From Paulinella micropora (lineage: Eukaryota; Cercozoa; Imbricatea; Euglyphida): a stretch of 49,778 nucleotides of DNA. Location: assembly GCA_009731375.1 (NCBI GenBank), contig BJOX01000136.1, positions 879,663 to 929,440 on the forward strand. Reading direction: 5' to 3'. Positions 11,557-27,596 of this stretch are shown here, in pieces. The position numbers were made by a program, and so were the translations under genes. The notes beneath the pieces are model-generated. The model was not told the DNA's origin. It ran no database searches and saw nothing but the letters and a program-made list of their open reading frames with translations. Each line of letters begins with the position of its first letter. Position 1 is the stretch's first letter.

Positions 11557-11615
11557 TGTATGTAGGTAGGTAGGTAGATAGCTGGGCTGACCCCAGCGGC
11601 ATTTCCTGCTACTTC
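10506..11615. repeat. Higher-order repeat: TAGG, unique spacer, CTTA
   Basis: About nine units of roughly 110-165 bp (commonly about 125) contain a TAGG stretch, the spacer CTGGGCTGACCCAAGCGGCG plus TTTCCTGCTACT, and a CTTA array with TGCATGCTTACTTG variants. Adjacent pairs of units resemble each other most, so pairs were duplicated together. No gene. Confidence 0.92.
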
Positions 11616-11631
11616 ATCATCATCATCAACC

Positions 11632-11676
<45 letters not shown>

Positions 11677-11750
11677 ACAACATCATCATCATCAACATGA
11701 CCCAAGCGGCGGTTCCTGCTATATCAAGCCCCATCAGGTTAAGACACGTG
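11616..11750. repeat. CAT trinucleotide array and spacer
   Basis: A CAT/CAA run of about 80 bp is followed by a degenerate copy of the GACCCAAGCGGCG spacer and a second spacer containing CCCATCAGGTTAAGACACGT. Confidence 0.9.
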
Positions 11751-11796
11751 GCCTAGATAGATAGATATATATATATAGATAGATAGATAGATAGAT

Positions 11797-11844
<48 letters not shown>

Positions 11845-11869
11845 GTAGGTAGGTAGGTAGGTAGGTAGG

Positions 11870-11904
<35 letters not shown>

Positions 11905-11933
11905 GTAGGTAGGTAGGTAGGTAGGTAGGTAGG

Positions 11934-11999
<66 letters not shown>

Positions 12000-12053
12000 C
12001 TTCCGGTCCCATCAGGTTAATACACGTGGCCTAAAGAAAGACAGATAGGTAGG

Positions 12054-12147
<94 letters not shown>

Positions 12148-12161
12148 TATAGACAGATAGT

Positions 12162-12229
<68 letters not shown>

Positions 12230-12317
12230 AGACATGCACATGAGCAACTAAAACTTTGATACTATACCATAGAATTCACAACATAGAGGGGGCGAGCCTT
12301 GAAGGGGACTAGAGATC
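11751..12317. repeat. GATA/TAGG arrays with a repeated spacer
   Basis: GATA and TAGG arrays are split at about 12001-12035 by a second copy of the CCCATCAGGTTAA spacer. About 80 bp of unique sequence (12238-12317) leads into the pentanucleotide block. No gene. Confidence 0.9.
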
Positions 12318-13227
12318 TTGTCTTGTCTTGTCTTGTCTTGTCTTGTATTGTCTTGTATTGTATTGTATTGTATTGTATTGTATTGTTTTGTGTTGTATTG
12401 TATTGTGTTGTACTGTGTTGTATTGTATTGTGTTGCATTGTGTTGTATTGTATTGTATTGTATTGTATTGTATTGTATTGTATTGTGTTGCATTGTATTG
12501 TATTCTATTGTATTGTATTGTATTGTCTTGTATTGTCTTGTATTGTCTTGCATTGTCTTGCATTGTCTTGTATGGTATGGTATGGTATGGTATGGTATGG
12601 TATGGTATGGTATGGCATGGTATGGCATGGTATGGCATGGCATGGCATGGCATGGCATGGCATGGCATGGCATGGTATGGCATGGTATGGCATGGTATGG
12701 CATGGTATGGCATGGCATGGCATGGCATGGCATGGCATGGCGTGGCGTGGCGTGGTGTGGCGTGGCGTGGCATGGCATGGCATGGCATGGCATGGCATGG
12801 CATGGCATGGCATGGCATGGTATGGTATGGTATGGTATGGTATGGTATGGTATGGTATGGTATTGTATTGTTTTGTATTGTATTGTATTGTATTGTACTG
12901 TGTTGTGTTGTGTTGTGTTGTGCTGTGTTGTGTTGTATTGTATTGTATTGCATTGCATTGTATTGTATTGTATTGTAGTGTATTGTAGTGCATTGTATGG
13001 TATTGTATTGTATTGTATTGTATTGTATTGTCTTGTATTGTATTGTACTGTACTGTATAGTGTTGTATTGTATTGTATTGTATTGTATTGTATTGTATTG
13101 TATTGTATTGTACTGTATTGTATTGTACTGTATTGTATTGTACTGTATTGTATTGTATTGTATTGTATTGTATTGTATTGTATTGTATTGTATTGTATTG
13201 TATTGTGTTGTATTGTGTTGTATGCAG
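12318..13227. repeat. Pentanucleotide array (TTGTA/TTGTC/TGGTA/TGGCA)
   Basis: About 910 bp of 5-bp repeats pass through domains: TTGTC and TTGTA, then TGGTA, TGGCA and TGGCG, back to TGGTA, then TTGTA. The central domain and flanks are roughly symmetrical in order. Few of the units create stop codons, so long reading frames appear on both strands. These frames are not genes. Confidence 0.95.
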
Positions 13228-13451
13228 AGGCCCGAGGCAGCCAGAAAGCAAGATGATGGTGATGATGATGGTGCTGATGATGATGGTGCTGATGATGATG
13301 GTGATGGTGGTGAGGATGGTGGTGGAGGTGGTGCTGGTGGTAGTGGTGGTGATGATGATGACGGTGATGGTGGTGATGATGATGATGATGATGATGACAA
13401 TGATGAAGATGATGAAAATGGTGATGACGGCGATGATGATGATGGTGGTGG

Positions 13452-13483
<32 letters not shown>

Positions 13484-13490
13484 AGAATGC

Positions 13491-13522
<32 letters not shown>

Positions 13523-13644
13523 ATGATATTGATGGTGATGATGGTGATGATGATGATGATGATGATGATGTCGTCGTCGTCGTCGTTGTTGTTGTTGTTG
13601 TTGTTGTTGTTAATGTTGTTGATGTTGTTGACGATGATGGTAAC
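13228..13644. repeat. GAT/GGT, GCT and GTT trinucleotide block
   Basis: A long GAT/GGT imperfect trinucleotide array includes GCT and GTC runs and passes into GTT repeats. It gives Asp/Gly, Met/Val or Ser/Thr homopolymer-like frames and no convincing protein. Confidence 0.92.
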
Positions 13645-14111
13645 CTTGAAGACCCACCAAGGCTGCTATTCCACGCGGTAGCCAAAAGTAAGTTGTTGTT
13701 GTTGTTCTTGTTGTTGTTGTTGTTGCTGTTATTGTTGTTGTTGCTGTTGTTGTTGTTGTTGGTGTTGTTGTTGTTGTTGTTTGTTGCTGTTGTTGTTGAT
13801 GATGCTGTTGTTGATGTTGTTGTTGATAACGGTAACCTTGAAGACGACTACAGCTGCTATAGCACGCGGTAGCCAAAAGTAAGCAGCCTCATCCACATTC
13901 AACAAGCCTGTATGTATGTATGTATGTATGTATGTATGTATGTATGTATGTATGTATGTACGTATGCATGCATGTATGTATGAATGTGTATGTATTTATG
14001 TATGTGTGTGTCTGTGTGTGTGTGTGTGTATGTGTATGTGTGTGTGTGTTGTGTGTGTGTGTATGTGTGTGTATGCTTGCAGCAAAAAAATAGCGTCCTC
14101 AACCAAGTTCA

Positions 14112-14151
<40 letters not shown>

Positions 14152-14297
14152 GTATATATATATAGACATATTGATATAATTGTTAAAAATCTACGATAGG
14201 CCTGAACGGCCCATTGCCTTTATATATATATATATATATATATTCATCATCCAAGTTCAACACATCTGGACAGATACGTACAGATAGACAGACAGAC

Positions 14298-14368
<71 letters not shown>

Positions 14369-14435
14369 GAGATAGATAGATAGCGTCCTCATCCAAGTTC
14401 AACACATCTGGACAGATACGTACAGATAGACAGAC

Positions 14436-14503
<68 letters not shown>

Positions 14504-14676
14504 GAGATATCGCAAAAGGAATGTAGTCCTTGCAAAGGAACGCAGTTTCACATCAAACAGCAATTTGTGTACTGTGCATGTGTCCGGGATGGGAATCACG
14601 GGTAGACTGTGTTCTGGAAAAAAGAAGAGGAGGTAGGTCGTTGAAGAAAAAGGCAATCTAGGAATGGAGAGTGGGG
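13645..14676. repeat. 1,032-bp segment, left copy of a duplication
   Basis: This holds GTT arrays, a spacer CACGCGGTAGCCAAAAGTAA (twice), GTAT, GT, CA, TA and GATA arrays, and the start of a retrotransposon 3' end at 14502. It recurs at 14687-15718 with an offset of 1,042 and looks identical where I compared it. The left copy stops at the 10-N gap. I read this as an unmerged contig overlap. Confidence 0.85.
14502..14676 (-). mobile_element. Retrotransposon 3' end, cut by gap
   Basis: It starts at GATGAGATATCGC after a GATA array and matches 3781-3957 with small differences (an extra A, AGCAATTTG for AATAATTTG). It is interrupted by the N-run at 14677. The intact version continues at 15543. 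Confidence 0.85.
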
Positions 14677-14686
14677 NNNNNNNNNN
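14677..14686. other. Assembly gap, 10 N
   Basis: A fixed-size 10-N run between two copies of the same 1,032-bp sequence. Confidence 0.99.
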
Positions 14687-15153
14687 CTTGAAGACCCACC
14701 AAGGCTGCTATTCCACGCGGTAGCCAAAAGTAAGTTGTTGTTGTTGTTCTTGTTGTTGTTGTTGTTGCTGTTATTGTTGTTGTTGCTGTTGTTGTTGTTG
14801 TTGGTGTTGTTGTTGTTGTTGTTTGTTGCTGTTGTTGTTGATGATGCTGTTGTTGATGTTGTTGTTGATAACGGTAACCTTGAAGACGACTACAGCTGCT
14901 ATAGCACGCGGTAGCCAAAAGTAAGCAGCCTCATCCACATTCAACAAGCCTGTATGTATGTATGTATGTATGTATGTATGTATGTATGTATGTATGTATG
15001 TACGTATGCATGCATGTATGTATGAATGTGTATGTATTTATGTATGTGTGTGTCTGTGTGTGTGTGTGTGTATGTGTATGTGTGTGTGTGTTGTGTGTGT
15101 GTGTATGTGTGTGTATGCTTGCAGCAAAAAAATAGCGTCCTCAACCAAGTTCA

Positions 15154-15193
<40 letters not shown>

Positions 15194-15339
15194 GTATATA
15201 TATATAGACATATTGATATAATTGTTAAAAATCTACGATAGGCCTGAACGGCCCATTGCCTTTATATATATATATATATATATATTCATCATCCAAGTTC
15301 AACACATCTGGACAGATACGTACAGATAGACAGACAGAC

Positions 15340-15410
<71 letters not shown>

Positions 15411-15477
15411 GAGATAGATAGATAGCGTCCTCATCCAAGTTCAACACATCTGGACAGATACGTACAGATAGACAGAC

Positions 15478-15545
<68 letters not shown>

Positions 15546-15718
15546 GAGATATCGCAAAAGGAATGTAGTCCTTGCAAAGGAACGCAGTTTCACATCAAAC
15601 AGCAATTTGTGTACTGTGCATGTGTCCGGGATGGGAATCACGGGTAGACTGTGTTCTGGAAAAAAGAAGAGGAGGTAGGTCGTTGAAGAAAAAGGCAATC
15701 TAGGAATGGAGAGTGGGG
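14687..15718. repeat. 1,032-bp segment, right copy of a duplication
   Basis: Matches 13645-14676 base for base where I compared it. Unlike the left copy, it continues past its end into the rest of the truncated retrotransposon at 15719-16740. Confidence 0.85.
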
Positions 15719-16739
15719 TCTTGAAGAGGATAAGGAAGAAGAGAAAGAAAAGGAAGCCGTTAGTCCAAGTGTTTTGAGCACCGTAAGCTTGCGCAAGCTA
15801 CCATGATGACATTGTTTTAGGCCTAAACCCCCGAAGGACCTAACCCGGGCTATGCAACACTGGACGGCTATGACGGAATGCAGTCACCGATACGGACTAA
15901 AGGAAGATTAGTCCAATTTTTGATTGCACAGGAGCGATAAATCGCAAAAGAGCAACGAGCTACGCAGGACGATAGCTTGAAGCAAAGGATTTTGGATTGG
16001 GGATGGGAAAAACCCAAGGCACCTAAACATCGATGAACAGAGAACGATACCATGCCGCGAGCCCCGCATTCGATTGATCGAAGGTGGCAGGTCCATCCGT
16101 TGTCCTCGATCTGAAACTTAAGCCCACTGTATCGGCTGGTGTTTTCCTCGACCGGGCACGTGAGCTCGATCAGTATACACTTCTTGGCAGGCAATGACCA
16201 GACAACACTATCGGGGCGGCGGTCAGTGACACAGTGGACAGGAAAGGCTTGCTCAGAACCAGTGTACCGGGTTTGAAGCTGCCAATCCTTTGCGGTGTCA
16301 AGCAGGGATGGACGATGAAATGACTGCGCCTTAGGCTTCTGTTCGCCCTCTTTCACAAACATAGACTTTGATTCATTTAGGTCTATAGGGGAGCGTTTGT
16401 TATGGCTCTCGATGTGTTTTTGAAGGGGAGCTTCAATAGTGCAGAGCACAGAGTCGTGACGCCAGGTATAACGGCCTTGTTTGAGGGCAACATGGCAGCC
16501 GGAGAGGATGTGACATAAATGTGCTTGACCAGGACAGAGAGCACACTTGTTGTTGGGAATGATTCCCCACAGACGTCAAAGGTCGGGAGTAATAACCGAG
16601 TTTATGCTTGCGTTGATGACCCAAGAGATTAAACAGGGATTACGGGTTCCGATGAGGCGAGCCCAGGAGAGGTCAAAGGGACATACGTCTTCAAAGGGAA
16701 AGCACCCTTGCATGGCTTTGTCCATGTCATGCACTGTGG

Positions 16740-16740
<1 letters not shown>
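15543..16740 (-). pseudogene. 5'-truncated non-LTR retrotransposon with frame damage
   Basis: This is the 3' untranslated region plus the last part of the same ORF as 4096-7242. It covers the zinc-knuckle region, the endonuclease (around 16205, with an Asp-to-Ser-Val change after the PD) and the C-terminus. The frame is disrupted near 16440 and the copy carries small internal deletions, for example loss of the stretch around 16137. It breaks off at 16740 inside what corresponds to about 5011 of the full copy and passes straight into a GATA array. It cannot encode reverse transcriptase. Confidence 0.88.
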
Positions 16741-16829
<89 letters not shown>

Positions 16830-16965
16830 TGTTTGGTCTATCAGCGCTGCATATCCGAGGACATAGGAATCCATTCCACCCCGCCTCCAGATGGAGGCTG
16901 GGCAGCGGGCTGATAGATAGATAGATAGGTAGGTAGATAGGTAGATATATAGGTAGGTAGGTAGG

Positions 16966-17033
<68 letters not shown>

Positions 17034-17114
17034 GGTGACCGCAGATATAGGAGGCGCATAAAATCGGGTAGCAACTGAACATACATACATACATACATAC
17101 ATACATACATACAA

Positions 17115-17151
<37 letters not shown>

Positions 17152-17243
17152 GAGATAGATAGAGAGAGATAGATAGATAGATAGATAGATAGATGGATAG
17201 ATAGATAGATAGATAGATAGATGGATAGATAGATAGATAGATG

Positions 17244-17308
<65 letters not shown>

Positions 17309-17336
17309 ACGAAAGGCGCACAGGATCGGGTAGCAA
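16741..17336. repeat. GATA arrays with two unique spacers
   Basis: GATA arrays are separated by a spacer at about 16829-16913 (containing GTTTGGTCTATCAGC, seen again at 24356) and one at about 17033-17080. A CATA run and a second GATA stretch with GGAT variants follow. No gene. Confidence 0.92.
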
Positions 17337-17952
17337 CTAGACATACATACATACATACATACATACATACATACATACATACATACATACATACCTGTTA
17401 TCACAAAACTTAGCTAGCATATATATACATACATATATACATACATACATACATACATACATACATACAATACATACAATACATACAATACATATATACA
17501 TACATACATACATACATACATACCTGTTATCACAAAAGTTAGCTAGCAGATACATACATACATACATACATACATACATACATACATACATACATACAAT
17601 ACATACAATACATACAATACATACATACATACATACATACATACATACATACATACATACATAGATACATACATACCTGTTATCACAAAAGTTAGCTACA
17701 TATATACATACATACATACATACATACTACATACATACATACATACATACATAACTGTTATCACAAAAGTTAGCTAGCAGATATATGCATACATACATAA
17801 ATACATACATACATACATACATACATACATACATACATACATACATAACATACATAACATACATACATACATACATACATACATACATACATGCATACAT
17901 ACATACCTGTTATCACAAAAGTTAGCTAGCAGATACTGGAAAGCCACCTACA

Positions 17953-17986
<34 letters not shown>

Positions 17987-18170
17987 CATATATACATACA
18001 TATATACATACATACATACATACATACACATACACACGTACGTACGTACATGCGTACATACATGCATGCATGCATACATACATACATACAGACATACATA
18101 CATACATACATTCATACATACATACATGCATACATACATTCATACATACATACATACATACATACATACT
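17337..18170. repeat. CATA array with recurrent TGTTATCACAAAAGTTAGCT spacer
   Basis: CATA repeats are punctuated by five copies of a 30-40 bp spacer near 17395, 17523, 17680, 17756 and 17907. After the last copy come CATA, TATACA and CGTACGTACG variants. Higher-order amplification, non-coding. Confidence 0.93.
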
Positions 18171-18181
18171 TAGATAGATAA

Positions 18182-18251
<70 letters not shown>

Positions 18252-18288
18252 CGATCGATTGATCGATCGATTGATCGATCGATTGATC

Positions 18289-18357
<69 letters not shown>

Positions 18358-18388
18358 ATAGACAGACAGACAGACAGGAGATAGATAA

Positions 18389-18473
<85 letters not shown>

Positions 18474-18478
18474 TAGAC

Positions 18479-18566
<88 letters not shown>
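18171..18566. repeat. GATA, GATC and GACA arrays
   Basis: GATA repeats contain a block of GATCGATC/GATTGATC at about 18250-18290 (self-complementary) and GACA blocks. The stretch ends at a family B junction. Confidence 0.93.
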
Positions 18567-18919
18567 GAGATATCGACTAATGTCAGAAAAAAGGAGCTTC
18601 TGATTTCGTCAACCAAGGAAGTCTGTGGGTAAAGTATTAACCCGATGCCCAGCTAAGCCGTGATGTTTGCACGGAAGGGACTGATACAGGCGATACCAAA
18701 ATCTCCCTAGTACCAGGCGGGGCCAGGGCTCGTTCCATAAGCGCCCCTTGCAGAACGAGCTCCCACCTCCATTGCAGAGGGCCCAGTAAGCAGATGGAGT
18801 TTCGAGACTGTTCGACAGTCTAGTATAAACCGACAGAGCACTGTGGGTTTTATTCCGGGCTCAACAAGCGAGAAAGGGCACCCTGAGGGAACAGGATTGT
18901 GCTTCCCGTCGCTATTTCG

Positions 18920-18920
<1 letters not shown>
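18567..18920 (-). repeat. Dispersed repeat family B, second long copy
   Basis: It begins GATGAGATATCG after GATA and matches 2262-2615 with few substitutions. It is truncated at TCGCTATTTCG, directly joined to GATA. That the two copies diverge only in scattered bases but stop at different points fits 5' truncation of a retroelement. Confidence 0.7.
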
Positions 18921-21060
<2,140 letters not shown>

Positions 21061-21270
21061 TATTCACTTTCGCTTCCCTGTACACGGATAGAAACATGGA
21101 TAGAGGATGGGCAGATGGACGGACGGTGGGACGGATGGATAGATAGATAGATAGATGGATAGATGGATGGATGGATGGATGGATGGATGGATAGAGGGAT
21201 GGATAGGTGGATGGATAGATTGATAGATGGAATGGCTGACCATGTATGCGAGGGATAGGTCGATGGGGAT
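21061..21270. repeat. Short unique sequence and GGAT arrays
   Basis: Unique stretches flank GATA/GGAT repeats at about 21130-21230. Nothing coding is seen. Confidence 0.85.
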
Positions 21271-21520
21271 GGCTAAGGGAAAGAAGGAAAGGAAGGAAAG
21301 GAAGGAAAGGAAGGAAAGGAACGAAAAGAAGGAAAAGAAGGAAAAGGAGGAAAAGAAGGAAAAGAAGGAAAAGGAGGAAAAGAAGGAAAAGGAGGAAAAG
21401 AAGGAAAAGAAGGAAAAGGAGGAAAAGAAGGAAAAGGAGGAAAAGAAGGAAAAGAAGGAAAAGGAGGAAAAGAAGGAAAAGAAGGAAAAGAAGGAAAAGA
21501 AGGAAAATGAGGAGAAAAAT
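21271..21520. repeat. Homopurine tract (GGAAA/GAAAA type)
   Basis: About 250 bp of near-pure purine on the plus strand in GAAGGAAAAG-like units. Mirror symmetry makes triplex formation possible. Lys/Glu-rich plus-strand frames are artefacts of the repeat. Confidence 0.9.
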
Positions 21521-21985
21521 AACCATATATGCAACGGATAGCGATATAAGATAACATGCAAGATAATAAGATAAATATATATGCAACTGATAGCGATATG
21601 AGATAACGCGATATAAGATAACATATAAGATAAAAAGATAACCATATATGCAACGGATAGCGAAATAAGGTATACAAGATAATAAGATAACCATATATGC
21701 AACGGATAGCGATATGAGATAACATACAAGATAATAAGATAACCATGTAAGCAACGGATAGCGATATGAGATAACATACAAGATAATAAGATAACCATAT
21801 AAGCAACTGATAGCGATATGAGATAACATACAAGATAATACGATAAATATATAAGCAACGGATAGCGATATAAGATAACATACCAAATAATAAGATGAGT
21901 ATATAAGCAACGGATAGCGATATAAGATAGTATACAAGATAATGACATAACCATGTAAGCAACGGATAGCTCGATGGTAACAACG
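21521..21985. repeat. Tandem repeat, ~50-60 bp units
   Basis: About eight AT-rich units share GCAACGGATAGCGATATAAG and AAGATAATAAGATAACCATA. Starts near 21531, 21593, 21650, 21699, 21751 and 21803 show periods of 62, 57, 49 and 52. The long minus-strand frame across it has no recognisable domain. Confidence 0.88.
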
Positions 21986-22313
21986 GCGATTGGATAACAC
22001 CTACCATACATACATACATACATACATACATACATACATACATGCATGCATAAATACATACATACATACATACATACATGCATGCATGCATAAATACATA
22101 CATACATGCATACATACATACATACATACATACATATGTACATACATATATACATACATATATACATACATACATACATACATGCATGCATGCATGCATA
22201 CATGCATACATACATAGGTGCATATGTGGATATGTGCACACATACATACATACATATTATGTACGTATGTTTGTATGTATGTGTGTATGTATGTATGTAT
22301 GCATGCATGTATG

Positions 22314-22344
<31 letters not shown>

Positions 22345-22557
22345 TGTATGTATGTATGTAATGTATGTATGTATGTATGTATGTATGTATGTATGTATGT
22401 ATGTATGTATTTGTATGTGTGCATGTATGTAATACGTACATATATATATACATACATACATAGCAGGCGAGGGGGACTAGCAGTACCACAAGGGACCCAT
22501 TACCATACATACATACATACATACATACATACATACATGCATGCATGCATGCATGCA

Positions 22558-22591
<34 letters not shown>

Positions 22592-22977
22592 CATATATAC
22601 ATACATACATACATACATGCATACATACATACATACATACATACATACATACATACGTACGTACGTACGTACATACACACATACATACATACATACATAC
22701 ATACATACATACATACATAGCAGGCGAGGGGGATGACTAGCAGTACCACAAGGGACCCATTACCATGCATACATACATACATACATACATGCATACATGC
22801 ATACATGCATACATGCATACATACATACATACATACATACATACATACATACATACATACATACATACATGCATACATACATACATACATACGTACATAT
22901 ATGCATACATACATGAATGCATGCATACATACATACATAAATGCATATATACATACATACATACATACATACATACA

Positions 22978-23009
<32 letters not shown>

Positions 23010-23085
23010 CACATTCATACCAGGCGAGGGGGATGACTAGCAGTGCTACAAGGGCCACTAATGGGGATGAAGATTGGACTGCCTA
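21986..23085. repeat. CATA/GTAT arrays with a recurrent GGCGAGGGGGATGACTAGCA spacer
   Basis: CATA arrays flip to GTAT at about 22258 and back to CATA near 22450, so a large inverted arrangement exists. Spacers with GGCGAGGGGG and AGCAGTACCACAAGGGACCC recur near 22463, 22724 and 23022, the last diverged. No gene. Confidence 0.92.
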
Positions 23086-23089
23086 GATG

Positions 23090-23135
<46 letters not shown>

Positions 23136-23136
23136 C

Positions 23137-23206
<70 letters not shown>

Positions 23207-23626
23207 NNNNNNNNNNCACACAATCCAGATGTGGTCTACATACATACATACATACATACATACATACATACATACATGAATACATACATACATACATACA
23301 TACATGCATACATGCATACATGCATACATGCATACAACATACATACACACATGTATACATACATACATACATACATACATACATACACACATGCATACAT
23401 ACATACATACATACATACATACATACATACATACATACATACACACACATGTATACATACATACATACATACATACATACATGCATACATGCATACATAC
23501 ATACATACATACATACACACATGTATACATACATACATACATACATACATACATGGATGCTACACATAAACGCACCTGTTCGATACCGTACGGGCCACCG
23601 TTGACAGCGAAGAAGATCCAGATTGC

Positions 23627-23698
<72 letters not shown>

Positions 23699-23735
23699 TA
23701 GATAGATAGATATAGATAGATAAATAGATACCTAC
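23086..23735. repeat. GATA array, gap, CATA array, GATA array
   Basis: GATA repeats end in a 10-N gap at 23207-23216. CATA repeats with CACACATGTATACA variants, about 65 bp of unique sequence (23560-23625) and another GATA array follow. Non-coding. Confidence 0.92.
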
Positions 23736-23768
23736 CTAAGGTTAGTCTGGAGATGGTTCGAGGTCTGG

Positions 23769-23802
<34 letters not shown>

Positions 23803-23806
23803 TTGG

Positions 23807-23837
<31 letters not shown>

Positions 23838-24050
23838 AGTGTGTGTGTGTGTGTGTCTGTGTCTGTGTCTGTGTGTGTGTGTGTGTGTGTGTCTGTGTCT
23901 GTGTATGCATGTATGTATGTATGTATGTATGCATGCATGTATGCATGTATGTATTTACATATATACATACCTAACGTAAGTCTGGAGATGGTTCGAGGTC
24001 TGTGTGCGATGCCCCCGCTGCCAATCAACGGGCTCTGTGGATAGATAGAT
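23736..24050. repeat. GT/TA/GTAT arrays between two copies of a spacer
   Basis: The spacer AGTCTGGAGATGGTTCGAGG occurs at about 23743 and 23980. Between them lie TA and GT dinucleotide arrays and a GTAT stretch. About 40 bp of unique sequence follows the second spacer. Confidence 0.9.
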
Positions 24051-25092
<1,042 letters not shown>

Positions 25093-25095
<3 letters not shown>

Positions 25096-25556
25096 TGGAC
25101 CTTGTCGTGCGCATGGTCTGAGTGATCCGACTTACTTCGCGTCCGCATGACACACTCAAACTTTGATATAACAACATACAACAACATACAACAAAATACA
25201 ACATCAGTGCCACACAGTACAACACAGTGCAAACATTTGCACGAGCAACTAACATTTTGATGCAATAGCACACAATACAACACAATACATACGTCCACAT
25301 GGACAGCTAACACGTTTGATTCAATAACACACAATACAAAACAATACAGAACACGTACACGAGCAACTAATAGTTTGATACAAGGCCACCTTGTTCAACA
25401 CAAAGCTACATGACATGCATGACATATATGCCATGTAGACATTCATGACAAACGCAACATACACACGTGGCATACATGACATGTGATATACGTGACATAC
25501 ATTCCATACATTCCATTCTGCATGAATGCATCACATAGATTTTTTACGCAGACAGA
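25093..25556. other. Low-complexity ACAACATA-rich sequence, no gene seen
   Basis: About 460 bp with recurring AACACAATACA and CACGAGCAACTAA phrases, probably a decayed tandem repeat of about 70 bp (phrases near 25160, 25230, 25300, 25360). Reverse-strand frames have no recognisable domain. A phrase similar to GAGCAACTAAAACTTTGATA at 12242 also occurs here, so it is dispersed. Confidence 0.7.
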
Positions 25557-26395
<839 letters not shown>

Positions 26396-26515
26396 CTATA
26401 TATATATATAATATATATATATATATATACCTATATATATATATAAATATGAATACATATATATATATATTTATGTTTATATATGTAGTATATATATATT
26501 ATATATATATAATAA

Positions 26516-26565
<50 letters not shown>

Positions 26566-26786
26566 GTATATATGATATATATATATATTAATATATATAT
26601 ATGTATATATATACGTATGTATAATATAATATAATATTATATTATATGTATAAAATATTATATACATATATATATATATATAATATATATATATATTATA
26701 TATATATATATATAATATATATAAATATAAATAATAATACAAAATCTATGATAGGCCTGATCATATGTATTATATATATGTATATA

Positions 26787-26848
<62 letters not shown>
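26396..26848. repeat. TA dinucleotide array
   Basis: About 450 bp of TA-rich dinucleotide sequence is broken at about 26742 by AAAATCTATGATAGGCCTGA. That phrase occurs with one change at 14187 and 15229 next to other TA runs. It marks the right end of the microsatellite-rich half. Confidence 0.94.
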
Positions 26849-26853
<5 letters not shown>

Positions 26854-27596
26854 ATCTGTCTTATTTTACCGGTTGGCCTGAAAGAACAGGATGCCAATTT
26901 GCACGGGGTGGGATAATCCATTGCCTTTTTGTCCCGGCCCGCGCAGGGAAAAATGGCATTTGCCATCCACAACCACAACTATGCCGCAAACACAATTTTG
27001 ACAGGCTACGTGTCGGTTAACCGTGACCGTTACGTCCGTACCCAGACGTAGCAGCTACGTATCAGTTAACCCCAGCAGTTACATCGATAGACGTAGCGGC
27101 TACGTGAAGAGCCACGTCAGGTGGCGCCAGGTGGCAGGAAACACCTGATTTTTGTGGTGGCAGGATTCTGGAATTTTTAAAAAACCAAACTTTGCGGCTT
27201 TCCCCTGCGCTCAATAGTGGTCTGTTCAAGTCGGGAGAAGTGCCAATCGATCGTTCAGGACACGCGCTATCCGAATATGCAATAAAAGTTTTTCTGGTGG
27301 GCGGTGGCACCGGACCCCCACCCACAAGTGCGAGTCCTCTTATTTTTTGGATAAATACCAGCCACAAAATTTTTTTTGTAAAAAACAGACGATTTGCGAA
27401 ACGCCAAACACTTGCGGTTTCTGTTCTTGGCGATGATGTCTGATTCGGATGCATCACGGACGATTATAGCTCTTCGTGTTCCATCCTTCTCAAAAAATCA
27501 TCCTCCTGACAGTGAAAAGCAAGCATGTTTGCAAAGTATTTATGTTTTTCGTATTTGTTATTGCGCTCGTCTACACTTTGAGTGTGTCGTCGTGTC
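26849..27596. other. Unique transition region at the edge of the viral block
   Basis: Here simple repeats stop and mixed-composition sequence begins with no gap. It holds a tandem repeat at 27003-27110, GC-rich stretches and no convincing gene. The minus-strand frame of 131 codons at 27062-27457 has no recognisable domain. The phrase ATTGCCTTTTTGTCCC at about 26920-26935 recurs at 29005-29020, which ties this region to the viral upstream region. A left end of the element may lie here, but its other terminus is outside the window. Confidence 0.55.
27003..27110. repeat. ~48-bp tandem repeat with GGCTACGT/ACGTAGC dyads
   Basis: Two and a part copies begin GGCTACGTGTCGGTTAACC, AGCTACGTATCAGTTAACC and GGCTACGTGAAG. 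Each full copy ends in GACGTAGC, so adjacent unit edges form a GACGTAGCRGCTACGT near-palindrome. Confidence 0.75.

Noticed and set aside
12299-13872. Long overlapping frames on both strands, some over 290 codons
   Set aside because: Products of the 5-bp and 3-bp repeats; mutually overlapping in most frames.
18250-18290. GATCGATC stretch as a regulatory palindrome
   Set aside because: It is simply a point-mutated GATA unit that spread; self-complementarity follows from the repeat.
27062-27457. 131-codon minus-strand frame
   Set aside because: No recognisable domain, odd composition, and it crosses the 48-bp tandem repeat.
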